A DNA stretch of 64,000 bases, taken from NCBI GenBank assembly GCA_963795825.1, contig CAWCIW010000002.1:186001-250000 (forward strand), given 5' to 3'. The number at the start of each line of letters is the position of its first letter. Within the stretch, counting starts at the first letter, position 1. Both the position numbers and the translations under genes were made by a program. Under the pieces are notes generated by a model. That model had not been told where the DNA came from. It ran no database searches and saw nothing but the letters and a program-made list of their open reading frames with translations. The DNA comes from BOG-908 sp963795825 (GTDB lineage: Bacteria > Pseudomonadota > Alphaproteobacteria > Acetobacterales > Acetobacteraceae). This document shows positions 1 through 8,465 of this stretch, in pieces.

Positions 1-472
1 CGTCGTTCACCACCGCGACGATGTGGTCGTTCGGGTCGTAGCCGATCGAGTCCGCGCGCGCCGTGCCGCCTGTCGAGATCGTCTGGACCACGAGCAGCGA
101 GCGTTCGTCGATGATCTTGACGGTGCTGTTGCCATCGCCTGCCCAGACGTAACCGTCGCCGGTCGGCTGGCTGCCGTCCGGGCCGGCGAGGTTGTTGTTG
201 CCGCCAGCCGGGCCTACGAACCCGCCGACCTGGCCGATGACGCGTCGCGCGTTGATGTCGATGACGTCGAGTGCGTTGTTGGAGCGGTCGGTCAGGAAGT
301 ACAGGCCGAGCTTGGGGTCCACAGAACTGATGTCGTAGGACGCGAGCGGGTTGCCGGGGACCGGTATCGTGGCGGTGAGTTTATAGGATGGTGGTGCGGC
401 GATGGCAGGCGCGGCAGCGAGCAGGCCGGCGGCGCAGGCCAGGCCCGCGAGTGTTATCGTTGGTAGGCGCAT
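1..472 (-). CDS. Secreted YVTN/SMP-30-like beta-propeller protein (3' end outside window)
   Basis: An open frame runs on the minus strand from an ATG at 472 to the window edge (157 codons, no stop). The first 26 residues are a typical Sec signal peptide (MRLPT, a hydrophobic Ala/Leu stretch, then AIA-AP). The following sequence carries blade-like repeats with DVIDINARR, KIIDERSLLV and IGYDPNDHIVAVVND, as in YVTN/SMP-30 surface propellers. A good Shine-Dalgarno (GGGAGAGA) lies about 8 nt upstream of the start. The role is unknown; such proteins are exported and often bind ligands or surfaces. A second secreted propeller lies at the other end of the window (62822-63874). Confidence 0.8.
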   Translation of the reverse strand, partial: MRLPTITLAGLACAAGLLAAAPAIAAPPSYKLTATIPVPGNPLASYDISSVDPKLGLYFLTDRSNNALDVIDINARRVIGQVGGFVGPAGGNNNLAGPDGSQPTGDGYVWAGDGNSTVKIIDERSLLVVQTISTGGTARADSIGYDPNDHIVAVVND

Positions 473-604
473 GATCGTCTCTCCCTCAATGGCGTTTGCG
501 CCGGTTGGGTCCAACGCTTGCCTGAGTGAAAACCTTGGAGAATAGGCGAGGTTTCCGGAAATATTGCCGCGGATACCAACGCGTTTGGGGCTGACTTGAC
601 GGCA

Positions 605-780
605 GCAAGGAAGGCCTTCTTTTTCGAGAAAAAGAAGCAAAAAGCTTTTGCTCCGACGCCTGCACGACGATTTGGCTGATACTGCAGCCGCATCGACTTG
701 CAATGCGGGAGCAAGCCCTTGTGCAAGCGTTGGAGCAAGAGCTTTTTGGTCGTTTTTCTCGAAAAAGGGCTACTTTCTTG
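605..780. repeat. Palindromic element copy 1 (full, core type A)
   Basis: Reference description of the family. The left arm has a purine-rich edge (AAGGAAGGC), a hairpin with an A/T stem (CTTCTTTTTC / GAAAAAGAAG), then CAAAAAGCTTTTGCTCC. The core begins GACGCCTGCAC and ends with its degenerate complement GTGCAAGCGT. The right arm is the left arm in inverse orientation (GGAGCAAGAGCTTTTTGG, hairpin, CTTTCTTG). In this copy the right-arm stem is imperfect (GTCG against GGGC). It lies between the propeller start and the SDR end. Confidence 0.9.
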
Positions 781-822
781 CGTGCCTAGGATGCGTCAAC
801 CTTGATTGGTATTACCCGGCGC

Positions 823-1833
823 TCAGGGCTGCCCGGACCCGCCGGCCGCGCCGTATACCTGCCCGGTCGCATAGCTCGCGGACGCATCGGCCAATTGCAC
901 GTAGATGCCGGCCAACTCCGCCGGCTGCCCGGCGCGCCCCATCGGCGTCTTGGCCCCGAACGCCTCCAGCTTGGACTGCGGGGCGCCACCGCTCACCTGC
1001 AGCGGCGTCCAGATCGGGCCGGGCGCCACGCCGTTCACCCGTATGCCGCGCGGGGCGAGCTGCTTGGCCAGCGACTTCACGAAGTTCATCGTGGCCGCCT
1101 TGGTCTGCGCGTAATCGTAGAGCTCCGGCGTGGGGTCGTAGGCCTGTTCGGACGTGGTGGCGATGATGCAGGCGCCGGGCGGCAGATGCGGCAGCGCCGC
1201 CTTGATGATCCAGAACGGCGCGTAGATGTTGGTCTTCATCGTCCAGTCGAACTGCTCGGTGGAGATGTCCAGTATCGAGGCGTGCGCCTGCTGGCGGCCG
1301 GCGTTGCTGACGATGATGTCCAGCCCGCCGAGACTGCTGAGCGCGGTGGCGACGAGGTGCTGGCAGAACGCCTCCTCGCGCAGGTCGCCGGGGATCGCGA
1401 CCGCGCGGCGGCCGGCCTGCTGGATCAGCGCTACCACCTCGCGGGCGTCCGGCTCCTCGTAGGGCAGGTAGTTGATCGCCACGTCCGCACCTTCGCGGGC
1501 GAACGCGATGGCGGCGGCGCGGCCCATGCCTGAGTCGCCGCCGGTGATCAGCGCGCGGCGGCCGGCCAGGCGCCCGGAGCCCTTGTAGCTGGTCTCGCCG
1601 TGGTCCGGCTTGGGGGTCATCTTGCCGGCGAGGCCTGGCCAGGGCTGCGACTGCCCGGGGTAGGGCGGCTTCGGGTAGGCGCTGCGCGGGTCGATCAGCG
1701 GCCTGGCCGGCGTCTCCGCAGCGACGGGCGCTGCGCTCTGGGCGAGTGCCGGGCCGGCGGCGGCCACGGCCAGGCCAAGGCCGGCGCCGCTGACCATCTT
1801 GCGGCGGGACAGGTTGTTCTCGTTGGTGTCCAT
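823..1833 (-). CDS. Tat-exported short-chain dehydrogenase/reductase (YghA-like)
   Basis: 336 aa. The N-terminus has a twin-arginine signal (SRRKMVSG at 9-16 followed by a hydrophobic Ala/Gly stretch ending ALAQ near 32). This indicates periplasmic export, which is unusual for an NAD(P)-dependent enzyme but known in this subfamily. The Rossmann motif TGGDSGMG is at about 97-104, the NAG motif at 177-179, and the catalytic Ser228, Tyr241 and Lys245 (YAQTK) are present. The preceding KPDHGETSYKGSGRL is characteristic of the YghA/YhdF branch, whose E. coli member reduces aldehydes with NADPH. The start at 1833 is chosen for its GAAGGAGC ribosome binding site; a longer open frame to 1947 lacks one. 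The substrate is unknown. Confidence 0.85.
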   Translation of the reverse strand: MDTNENNLSRRKMVSGAGLGLAVAAAGPALAQSAAPVAAETPARPLIDPRSAYPKPPYPGQSQPWPGLAGKMTPKPDHGETSYKGSGRLAGRRALITGGDSGMGRAAAIAFAREGADVAINYLPYEEPDAREVVALIQQAGRRAVAIPGDLREEAFCQHLVATALSSLGGLDIIVSNAGRQQAHASILDISTEQFDWTMKTNIYAPFWIIKAALPHLPPGACIIATTSEQAYDPTPELYDYAQTKAATMNFVKSLAKQLAPRGIRVNGVAPGPIWTPLQVSGGAPQSKLEAFGAKTPMGRAGQPAELAGIYVQLADASASYATGQVYGAAGGSGQP

Positions 1834-2305
1834 CGGGGGTGGTGCTCCTTCTCGGCGCGTCAAAGCCGTTCGGGGCGGTGCGGGTTGCGTCACTGATCTG
1901 CGACCGGCCTGGTCGGCCGGCCCGACGCCCGCGCAGAAAAGTTTCACATACGTTCTTTTTACGTTTGCGTTCTGTTCTCATTTCTGCCAAACAGGGTTCA
2001 CCGAAACGGAGTTCTTTGTAGGTGCACCAAGTGGGACCACACCGCCTTCTCAGGCGGGCCCGCTAAGCTACTAGACACTGAGAATGCTCAATGGCTGCGT
2101 TGGATTGAGTTGCTGTCTTGTTGGTTCGAGAAAACCAAACTGAACCCCGTCTTCCGCCGTGCCTGAACTGCCGAAATAGTTAACGTCGAGATGTTGCAAG
2201 GAACAAACGCAATACATAATCTTATTTAACGATACACTAACAAAACATATTGATTGCCTGTTTGCGCCAGATTAGGTTCGGGATCGTTCTTCGACGAGAC
2301 CGGAA
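1834..2305. other. Intergenic stretch, AT-richer than surroundings
   Basis: About 470 bases upstream of the SDR gene with no convincing gene. The SDR promoter should lie in its left part. The segment around 2080-2300 is visibly less GC-rich than the rest of the window. I see no RNA gene or element arm here. Confidence 0.5.
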
Positions 2306-2572
2306 ATGCCTGAACACAGCTTGCGTCCGCAAAAACACCAGCCTTCCGCAAGGCAGAAGCATTACTGTTCGATGGCCAGCAAGATGCTTGCGGCCGCCGA
2401 TCTCTGTGCCGCGGAAGGCGACCGGAAATCGGTGATCTGCCTGATCGACCAGGCCTACACGTATTTCGACACGATGGAAAAGCAGACGAAGACGCCGCGG
2501 TCGTTGTCGTTCAGGGGCAATGCGCGGGTTTGCAGTGCGATACGGGATATCGGGTCGCTCTGGGCGATCTGA
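2306..2572 (+). CDS. Small hypothetical protein
   Basis: 88 aa. I do not recognise a family. The central part (MASKMLAAADLCAAEGDRK, then LIDQAYTYFDTMEKQ) has the amphipathic pattern of a helical protein and is unlike the low-complexity translations of shadow frames. No clear ribosome binding site is visible at 2306; an internal ATG at 2372 is an alternative that keeps the helical core. It converges on the DUF3574 lipoprotein, with an element copy between the two stop codons. Confidence 0.5.
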   Translation: MPEHSLRPQKHQPSARQKHYCSMASKMLAAADLCAAEGDRKSVICLIDQAYTYFDTMEKQTKTPRSLSFRGNARVCSAIRDIGSLWAI

Positions 2573-2575
2573 GCG

Positions 2576-2755
2576 AAGGAAGAAAGTAGTCCTTTTTCGA
2601 GAAAAAGGACCAAAAAGCTTTTGCTCCTGGCGCCTGCACAAAGATACGGGCTTTGACTGCAGGCGTATCGACTTGCAGAATGAACGTAGGTTTCCATGCA
2701 GGCGTCATAGCAAAAGCTTTTTGGTCCTTTTTCTCGAAAAAGGACTGCTTTCTTC
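2576..2755. repeat. Palindromic element copy 2 (full, core type A)
   Basis: Both hairpins are perfect with stem GTCCTTTTTC / GAAAAAGGAC. The inner repeat is GGCGCCTGCA on the left and TGCAGGCGTC on the right. It sits between two convergent gene ends. Confidence 0.9.
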
Positions 2756-2765
2756 CCTGCAAGCG

Positions 2766-3140
2766 TCAAAACCCAGCGCAAGCCTCCGCCACCGCGATCC
2801 CCACCGAGCGCTGCCGGAACCGCGCCCGATACACCGCCGCTACGCTTTCCGCCCGCGGCAGCGTCCCCGCCCCGAACACCTGCACCACCCGCGTGCGCTC
2901 GCGCACCAGCGCCCCCGTTGCGGTGTCGCGCCACTGGCCGGACGCCGCATAGGTCGTGAACCCGTCCGGAAAAGCCGGCGTCAGGGTGGCGGCCGCGAAC
3001 TCGGCCCAATCGGCATCGGACAGGCTGCCGCCGAAGAACATCTGCACGCCGTCCATACGCGCCAGCCCGGAAGGGCAGCCGCGCACACAGCCGCCCAGCG
3101 CCAGCATGGCCAGCCCGGCGGCCAGCAATTTTGCCTTCAT
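2766..3140 (-). CDS. DUF3574 lipoprotein
   Basis: 124 aa. The start at 3140 gives a short lipoprotein signal (MKAKLLAAGLAMLALGGC) with lipobox LGGC and the acylated Cys at 18. The mature part holds the DUF3574 pattern: MFFGGSLSDADWAEFAAATLTPAFPDGFTTYAASGQW in pieces, then RERTRVVQVF. Members of this family are small envelope lipoproteins of unknown function. An upstream ATG at 3170 would add ten residues before the signal and is less likely. Confidence 0.75.
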   Translation of the reverse strand: MKAKLLAAGLAMLALGGCVRGCPSGLARMDGVQMFFGGSLSDADWAEFAAATLTPAFPDGFTTYAASGQWRDTATGALVRERTRVVQVFGAGTLPRAESVAAVYRARFRQRSVGIAVAEACAGF

Positions 3141-3256
3141 TGCCCTGCACATGTCGCGCGTTGACCCCATTGTAGCAGCATCCTATCAACGCTGCGCTGC
3201 ACACAAGATCAACGCCGCGCCCGGCCGCCGAACATCCGGCAGGAGTTTGCCGACAC

Positions 3257-3697
3257 ATGACCGACATACGCGACGCCCTGCTGGTCGCCCGCAACACAGA
3301 AGCAAAGCTGATACGCCGGCCGGTTTCGCCGCATATCGGCATCTATCGCTGGCCGATCACCATGGTGGCCTCGATACTCAACCGCGCCACCGGAATCGCG
3401 CTGTCTGTGGGCTCGCTTCTGCTGGTGTGGTGGCTGGTCGCCGCCGCCGGCGGGCCGCAGGCGTTCGCCAAGGTGCAGGCGTTCATCGCCTCGCCGGTGG
3501 GCCTGGTGTTGCTGCTCGGCTGGACCGCCTCGCTGTTCTACCATTTTTTCAGCGGCATGCGGCATCTGGTGTGGGACACCGGGCGCGGCCTGTCCAAGCC
3601 GAGCCTCAACCCGATGACGTGGGTGATCCTCGGGCTGACCGCTCTGTGCACCGCCGGCGTGTGGGTTGCCGGCTACGTCACCATGGTTGGAGGCTGA
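3257..3697 (+). CDS. sdhC: Succinate dehydrogenase, cytochrome b556 subunit
   Basis: 146 aa membrane anchor of complex II. RPVSPHIGIYRW near residue 24 and SILNRATGIALS are the family signature that binds quinone and heme near the first helix. FYHFFSGMRHLVWDTG carries the conserved His heme ligand in helix two. Three membrane segments are visible. AGGAG lies 11 nt before the ATG. First gene of sdhCDAB; the next gene begins 4 nt after its stop, so the two are probably translationally coupled. Confidence 0.95.
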   Translation: MTDIRDALLVARNTEAKLIRRPVSPHIGIYRWPITMVASILNRATGIALSVGSLLLVWWLVAAAGGPQAFAKVQAFIASPVGLVLLLGWTASLFYHFFSGMRHLVWDTGRGLSKPSLNPMTWVILGLTALCTAGVWVAGYVTMVGG

Positions 3698-3701
3698 TCG
3701 T

Positions 3702-4142
3702 ATGGCGGGGCAGAACACCACAGGCGCGCCGGTCTCCGGCAAGGGGGCCGCGCAGGTCACCATCATGCGCAGCCAGCTGGGCCGCGTGCGTGGCAGCGGC
3801 CCGGCCCATGCCGGCGCGCATCACTGGAAGGCGGAGCGCGTCACCGCGATCGCGCTGGTGCCGCTCACCGTGTGGTTCGTGATCGCCGTACTCAGCCATC
3901 TCGGCGCCGAACAGCCGGTGATCGCCGCCTGGGCCGCCCAGCCCTGGAACGCGGCGCTGCTGCTGGCGCTGATCGCGATGAACTTCCACCACATGCATCT
4001 GGGCTTGCAGGTGGTCTGGGAGGACTACATTCATAACATCCCACGGCGCGAGGCCGTGATCCTTGCCACGAGGGGCGCTTGCCTGCTGCTCGGCCTGCTG
4101 GCCGTGGTCGCGGTGCTGAAGCTCGCCACCGCGGCGCACTGA
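3702..4142 (+). CDS. sdhD: Succinate dehydrogenase, hydrophobic membrane anchor subunit
   Basis: 146 aa with three membrane helices. SQLGRVRGSGPAHAGAHHWKAERVTAIAL is the family signature, and NFHHMHLGLQVVWEDYIH holds the heme-ligating His. With SdhC it anchors SdhAB in the inner membrane and passes electrons from succinate to ubiquinone. The start at 3702 is preferred over an in-frame ATG at 3666 because of a GGAGG site and because it avoids overlap with sdhC. Confidence 0.94.
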   Translation: MAGQNTTGAPVSGKGAAQVTIMRSQLGRVRGSGPAHAGAHHWKAERVTAIALVPLTVWFVIAVLSHLGAEQPVIAAWAAQPWNAALLLALIAMNFHHMHLGLQVVWEDYIHNIPRREAVILATRGACLLLGLLAVVAVLKLATAAH

Positions 4143-4157
4143 AGGCGGGCCGAACCC

Positions 4158-5969
4158 ATGAACGCCATCTCCAAGCCATCGCACGGCGCCTATACCGTGA
4201 TCGACCACACCTACGACGTGGTGGTGGTGGGCGCCGGCGGGTCCGGCCTGCGCGCCACGCTCGGCACCGGGGCGGCCGGGCTGAAAACCGCCTGCCTGAC
4301 CAAGGTGTTCCCCACCCGGTCGCACACCGTGGCGGCCCAGGGCGGCATCGGCGCCTCGCTCGGCAATATGGGCGAGGACGACTGGCGCTGGCACATGTAC
4401 GACACCGTGAAGGGGTCCGACTGGCTAGGCGACCAGGACGCCATCGAATATATGTGCCGCGAGGCGGCGCCCGCGGTGTACGAGCTCGAACATTACGGCA
4501 TGCCGTTCAGCCGCACCGAGGACGGCAAGATCTACCAGCGGCCGTTCGGCGGCCACATGAAGGATTACGGCAAGGAGCCGGCCCAGCGCGCCTGTGCGGC
4601 CGCCGACAGCACCGGCCACGCCATGCTCCACACGCTCTACCAGCAATGCCTGAAGCACGAGGTGGAGTTCTTCATCGAGTTCATCGCCCTCGACCTGATC
4701 ATGGACGATGAGGGCGTGTGCCGCGGTGTCACCGCCTGGTGCCTGGAGGACGGCACCATCCACAGGTTCCGCGCCCAGCTGGTGATCCTGGCCACCGGCG
4801 GCTACGGCCGCGCGTATCTCTCCTGCACCAGCGCGCACACCTGCACCGGCGATGGCGGCGGCATGGCGATGCGCGCCGGCTTGCCGACGCAGGACATGGA
4901 GTTCGTGCAGTTCCACCCGACCGGCATCTTTCCGGCCGGCTGTCTGATCACCGAGGGTGCCCGCGGCGAGGGCGGCTACCTGACAAATTCCGAGGGCGAG
5001 CGCTTCATGGAGCGCTACGCGCCGACAGCGAAGGACTTGGCCTCGCGCGACGTGGTCAGCCGCTCGATGACGATCGAGATCAACGAGGGCAGGGGCGTCG
5101 GCCCCAACAAGGACCACATCCTGCTGCATCTGGAGCATCTGGGCGCCGACCTGCTGCATGAGCGCCTGCCTGGCATCAGCGAGACCGCGCGTGTGTTCGC
5201 GGGCGTGGACGTGAACAAGTCGCCGATCCCGGTGCTGCCGACGGTGCATTACAACATGGGCGGCATACCCACGAACTTCCGCGGCGAGGTGATCAACCCC
5301 ACGCGCAATAATCCAGACGCGACCGTGCCCGGCCTGATGGCGGTGGGCGAGGCGGCCTGCGTGTCCGTGCACGGGGCGAACCGGCTCGGCACCAACTCGC
5401 TGCTCGACCTGGTGGTGTTCGGCCGCGCGGCCGGCCACCGCGCCGCCGAGATTGTGACGCCAGGCGCCAGCCAGGCGCCGTTGCCGCCGCGCGCCGGCGA
5501 GGCCAGCCTGGATCGCTTCGACTGGACGCGGCACGCCGCCGGCGCCACGCCGGTCAGCCATCTGCGCGACACCCTGCAGCGCACGATGCAGCGCCACGCC
5601 GCGGTGTTCCGCGACAGCCAGAGCCTGACAGAAGGCGTCCACAAAATGACCAACCTCTGGGGCGGGCTGTCGGACATGTCGGTGAGCGATCGCAGCCTGA
5701 TCTGGAATTCGGATCTGGTAGAGGCGCTCGAGTTGCAGAACCTGGTGCGCAACGCGGCCGCCACGATGGCGAGCGCCGAGGCCCGCAAGGAGAGCCGCGG
5801 CGCCCAGGCGCATGACGATTTCCCGGACCGCGACGACGCGGAGTGGATGAAGCATTCGCTAAGCTATGTCGGCGACAATGGCGAAGTGGCGCTCGGCTAC
5901 CGGCCGGTGCGCATGCAGACGCTGACCAACGAGGTCCAGGTATTCCCGCCCAAGAAGCGGGTTTACTGA
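4158..5969 (+). CDS. sdhA: Succinate dehydrogenase flavoprotein subunit
   Basis: 603 aa, normal for the family. The FAD-binding GAGGSGLRA motif is at about 26-34 and TRSHTVAAQGG holds the His that covalently binds FAD. The active-site segments (HPTG, EGARGEGG, SRDVVSRSMTIEI and the HGANRLGTNSLLD capping/FAD region) are all present. It oxidises succinate to fumarate in the TCA cycle on the cytoplasmic face of complex II. The frame is uninterrupted. sdhB follows after 26 nt. Confidence 0.97.
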   Translation: MNAISKPSHGAYTVIDHTYDVVVVGAGGSGLRATLGTGAAGLKTACLTKVFPTRSHTVAAQGGIGASLGNMGEDDWRWHMYDTVKGSDWLGDQDAIEYMCREAAPAVYELEHYGMPFSRTEDGKIYQRPFGGHMKDYGKEPAQRACAAADSTGHAMLHTLYQQCLKHEVEFFIEFIALDLIMDDEGVCRGVTAWCLEDGTIHRFRAQLVILATGGYGRAYLSCTSAHTCTGDGGGMAMRAGLPTQDMEFVQFHPTGIFPAGCLITEGARGEGGYLTNSEGERFMERYAPTAKDLASRDVVSRSMTIEINEGRGVGPNKDHILLHLEHLGADLLHERLPGISETARVFAGVDVNKSPIPVLPTVHYNMGGIPTNFRGEVINPTRNNPDATVPGLMAVGEAACVSVHGANRLGTNSLLDLVVFGRAAGHRAAEIVTPGASQAPLPPRAGEASLDRFDWTRHAAGATPVSHLRDTLQRTMQRHAAVFRDSQSLTEGVHKMTNLWGGLSDMSVSDRSLIWNSDLVEALELQNLVRNAAATMASAEARKESRGAQAHDDFPDRDDAEWMKHSLSYVGDNGEVALGYRPVRMQTLTNEVQVFPPKKRVY

Positions 5970-5995
5970 CCGTTAGATGACTGGAACCTGACAGA

Positions 5996-6778
5996 ATGGT
6001 CGAGCTGACGCTCCCCAAGAACAGCCGCGTCGGTCGCGGGCGCACTTACCCGAAGCCGGAAGGGGCGGTGCGCACCAAGGAGTTCCGCATTTATCGCTGG
6101 AACCCCGATGATGGCCAGAACCCGGTCATCGACACCTACACGCTCGATCTCGACCGCGTGGGCCCGATGGTGCTCGACGCGCTGATCTACATAAAGAACG
6201 AAATCGACCCGACGCTCACCTTCCGCCGCTCCTGCCGTGAAGGCATCTGCGGCTCCTGCGCGATGAACATCGACGGCGGCAACACGCTGGCCTGCCTGAA
6301 GCCGACTGCCGAAGTGAAGAGCGCGGTCACCATCTACCCGCTGCCGCATATGCCGGTGATCAAGGATCTGGTGCCGGATTTATCCACGGCCTACGCGCAG
6401 TTGCAGTCGATCCAGCCCTGGCTGCAGGCCGACAGCCCCGCCCCGCCGGACGGCGAGCGCCTGCAGTCGCGCGAGGAGCGCGCCAAGCTGGACGGGATGT
6501 GGGAGTGCATCCTGTGCTACTGCTGCACCACCGCCTGCCCCAGCTACTGGTGGAACGGCGACAAGTATCTTGGGCCGGCCACCTTACTCGCGGCGTATCG
6601 GTGGATCGCCGATAGTCGCGATGAGAATACCGGGGCGCGACTGGATGCGCTTGAAGATCCCTTTAAGCTCTATCGCTGTCATACGATCATGAATTGCACG
6701 CAGACCTGTCCGAAGGGGCTTAATCCGGCGCAGGCTATTCAGGAGATCAAGTCTATGATCGCTGAGCGGCAGGGTTAG
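5996..6778 (+). CDS. sdhB: Succinate dehydrogenase iron-sulfur subunit
   Basis: 260 aa. The [2Fe-2S] motif CREGICGSCAMNIDG is in the N-terminal half. The C-terminal half has CILCYCCTTACP and CHTIMNCTQTCPKGLNP for the [4Fe-4S] and [3Fe-4S] clusters. It relays electrons from SdhA to the quinone site in SdhCD. A half copy of the palindromic element begins directly at its stop and may end the sdhCDAB transcript. Confidence 0.97.
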   Translation: MVELTLPKNSRVGRGRTYPKPEGAVRTKEFRIYRWNPDDGQNPVIDTYTLDLDRVGPMVLDALIYIKNEIDPTLTFRRSCREGICGSCAMNIDGGNTLACLKPTAEVKSAVTIYPLPHMPVIKDLVPDLSTAYAQLQSIQPWLQADSPAPPDGERLQSREERAKLDGMWECILCYCCTTACPSYWWNGDKYLGPATLLAAYRWIADSRDENTGARLDALEDPFKLYRCHTIMNCTQTCPKGLNPAQAIQEIKSMIAERQG

Positions 6779-6842
6779 GCAAGTTAGCAAAGCCTTCTTT
6801 TTTGCAAAAAAGAAGCAAAAAACTTTTGGTCCGCTGTCGCGG
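6778..6842. repeat. Palindromic element copy 3 (single arm)
   Basis: One arm only: hairpin CTTCTTTTTT / AAAAAAGAAG closed by GC, then CAAAAAACTTTTGG and a remnant of the type B core (GCTGTCGCGGG). It lies between sdhB and the phosphatase gene, downstream of the sdh operon. Confidence 0.85.
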
Positions 6843-6850
6843 GAGCCTGC

Positions 6851-7513
6851 ATGTTTTCGGGTGAGCTGGTTGATCGGCGGCGGGTTGCCAGGGCTTGGAG
6901 CGACTCGCTTCTTGTCGATCATGCGGCGTTTCGGGTGTTTTGGGATAACCTGGCCGAGGTGGTTCCCGGGCGGCTGTATCGTTCCAATCATCCTACGCCC
7001 GGGCGGCTGGCCTCGCTTACCCGGCGGCTCGGGCTCAAGACGCTCGTGAACTTGCGCGGCCATCGGCAGTGCGGCTCGGACGCCCTCTCGCGCCGCGCCG
7101 CCGCCCGCCTCGGGCTCGACCATATCGACATGGCGTTCGAATCCCGCGGCGCGCCGCACCGCGACCGCATCCTCCGTTTCGCCGGTCTTTACGCCACCCT
7201 GCAAACGCCGGCTTTGATGCACTGCAAATCCGGCGCCGACCGGGCCGGCCTCGCGTCCGGCCTGGCCATCCTCTTCGAAGGCGGTACCGCCGCCCAGGCA
7301 TTGGCGCAGCTCTCCTGGCGGTTCGGCCATTTCAGCCGTTCCCGCACCGGTATCCTGGACGCGTTCTTTCGCCTGTATCAGACCACCGCCGAAGGCCGTC
7401 TGGGCTTCATCGATTGGGTCACCACCGAATACGACGAGGTCGCGCTGCGACGCAGCTTCCAGGCGGGCGCGGCCGCAAGCTTCGTCAACGATGCGATCTT
7501 GCGTCGCGAGTAA
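6851..7513 (+). CDS. Tyrosine/dual-specificity phosphatase family protein
   Basis: 220 aa. The catalytic P-loop HCKSGADR (His124, Cys125, Arg131) fits the HCX5R signature of cysteine-based phosphatases. The upstream pattern PGRLYRSNHPTPGRL and GLKTLVNLRG matches the Siw14-like/Tyr-phosphatase_2 group that acts on phosphoproteins or inositol phosphates. No signal peptide is seen, so it is probably cytoplasmic. Which substrate it uses cannot be told from sequence. The single element arm immediately upstream separates it from sdhB. Confidence 0.8.
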   Translation: MFSGELVDRRRVARAWSDSLLVDHAAFRVFWDNLAEVVPGRLYRSNHPTPGRLASLTRRLGLKTLVNLRGHRQCGSDALSRRAAARLGLDHIDMAFESRGAPHRDRILRFAGLYATLQTPALMHCKSGADRAGLASGLAILFEGGTAAQALAQLSWRFGHFSRSRTGILDAFFRLYQTTAEGRLGFIDWVTTEYDEVALRRSFQAGAAASFVNDAILRRE

Positions 7514-7611
7514 CGCAGCCGTGTCTCTTTATTAACACTTTGTCTCGCATAATGAGGTAAAACTCCACGCGTAGTCTCGGGAATGTCTCCCGGTTGCGCC
7601 AGGAGTGTTCC

Positions 7612-8244
7612 GTGTCCCTTGATCCCTGCGTGCCGCTCGCCCCGCATATCATCGCCGCGCACGCGTCGCGCCCCCTGCACCGTCTGTCGCACCACGTGGG
7701 CGCCCGCCATTTCCGCCGGCTGCATCACGCGCATTCCGGTGTTGCGACGGCAACGACGCCTGCCGAAACCTGTGGCAAACATTTCGCGGCGGGCCAGCCG
7801 GGCGTCCTGGCTGCCCGCCCGACCGACGGCGCGCCCCTCCTGGCCCCGGCCGGCGGCAAGGCGGTGGGCGCAAAGCTGGCGGCCGGCGGAGTGGGCTCGC
7901 TGCTGGCGGCCGCTACTGTCGTCGGGGCATTGGCGATGCCGGCCGGTGGTTTCGGCGGCGGTGGTGCGGGGCTGACCTCGCGTGGCGGCGGCTCGGGCCT
8001 GGTATCGGGGGCCGTGCCGGGCGGTGGGATTTCAACGCCTGCCGGTGGCTTACCATATGGTCCCGGCGTGTCAGTCTTGACGCCGCTGTCGCCGCCGCCC
8101 GCGACGCCCGCCGTTGTCGGCTTGCCGACCGGCGCGGCCATCGGAACGCCGGTCCCGGAGCCATCCAGCCTGGCGTTACTGGGTGGTTTTGCGAGCGTGA
8201 TCGTAGCGATTCAGCTGTTCCGGAAACGCGCGTTGCTTTGGTAA
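7612..8244 (+). CDS. PEP-CTERM sorting domain protein
   Basis: 210 aa from a GTG start with a CAGGAG site 7 nt upstream. The C-terminus is a PEP-CTERM anchor: VPEPSSLALLGG, a hydrophobic segment (about 20 residues) and a basic tail (FRKRALLW). The middle is Gly/Pro/Ala-rich low complexity, and the N-terminal part is His-rich (SHHVGARHFRRLHHAH). No standard signal peptide is obvious at the N-terminus, which is odd because PEP-CTERM proteins are normally Sec-exported and then processed by an exosortase. No exosortase gene lies in this window. Confidence 0.7.
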   Translation: MSLDPCVPLAPHIIAAHASRPLHRLSHHVGARHFRRLHHAHSGVATATTPAETCGKHFAAGQPGVLAARPTDGAPLLAPAGGKAVGAKLAAGGVGSLLAAATVVGALAMPAGGFGGGGAGLTSRGGGSGLVSGAVPGGGISTPAGGLPYGPGVSVLTPLSPPPATPAVVGLPTGAAIGTPVPEPSSLALLGGFASVIVAIQLFRKRALLW

Positions 8245-8365
8245 TCTGATCGTTACGCCATGCCGACGTTACACACGCAAACCGAAAAGCAGCGAAGCTG
8301 AGCTGCGCAATCGATACGTCCCCTCTGGGCAAGCGCAAGCCGGGTAGACCGCACAGAGCGTCAAT

Positions 8366-8430
8366 GCAACGGGAGAAGCAAAAGTTTTTTGGTCCTTTTT
8401 TTCAAAAAAGGACTGCTTTCTTACTTACTT
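8366..8430. repeat. Palindromic element copy 4 (single arm)
   Basis: Right-type arm only: GAGAAGCAAAAGTTTTTTGG, hairpin GTCCTTTTTTT / AAAAAAGGAC, then TGCTTTCTTACTTAC. Located between the convergent PEP-CTERM gene and gshB. Confidence 0.85.
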
Positions 8431-8465
8431 CCCCCCGTGCGCCACGCACAAACAAACGCCCAAAA

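Noticed and set aside
605..780. Insertion sequence or active transposon
   Set aside because: No copy contains an open frame other than the low-complexity arm translation, and no transposase gene is in the window. I see no constant target duplication, only a loose AAGNAAG-like edge.
648..1166. Long open frames that start in element arms and run antisense to real genes (also 2511-2762, 12814-13182, 14461-15510)
   Set aside because: They are antisense to well-supported genes and consist of element-derived peptide plus Arg/Pro/Ala-rich shadow translation.
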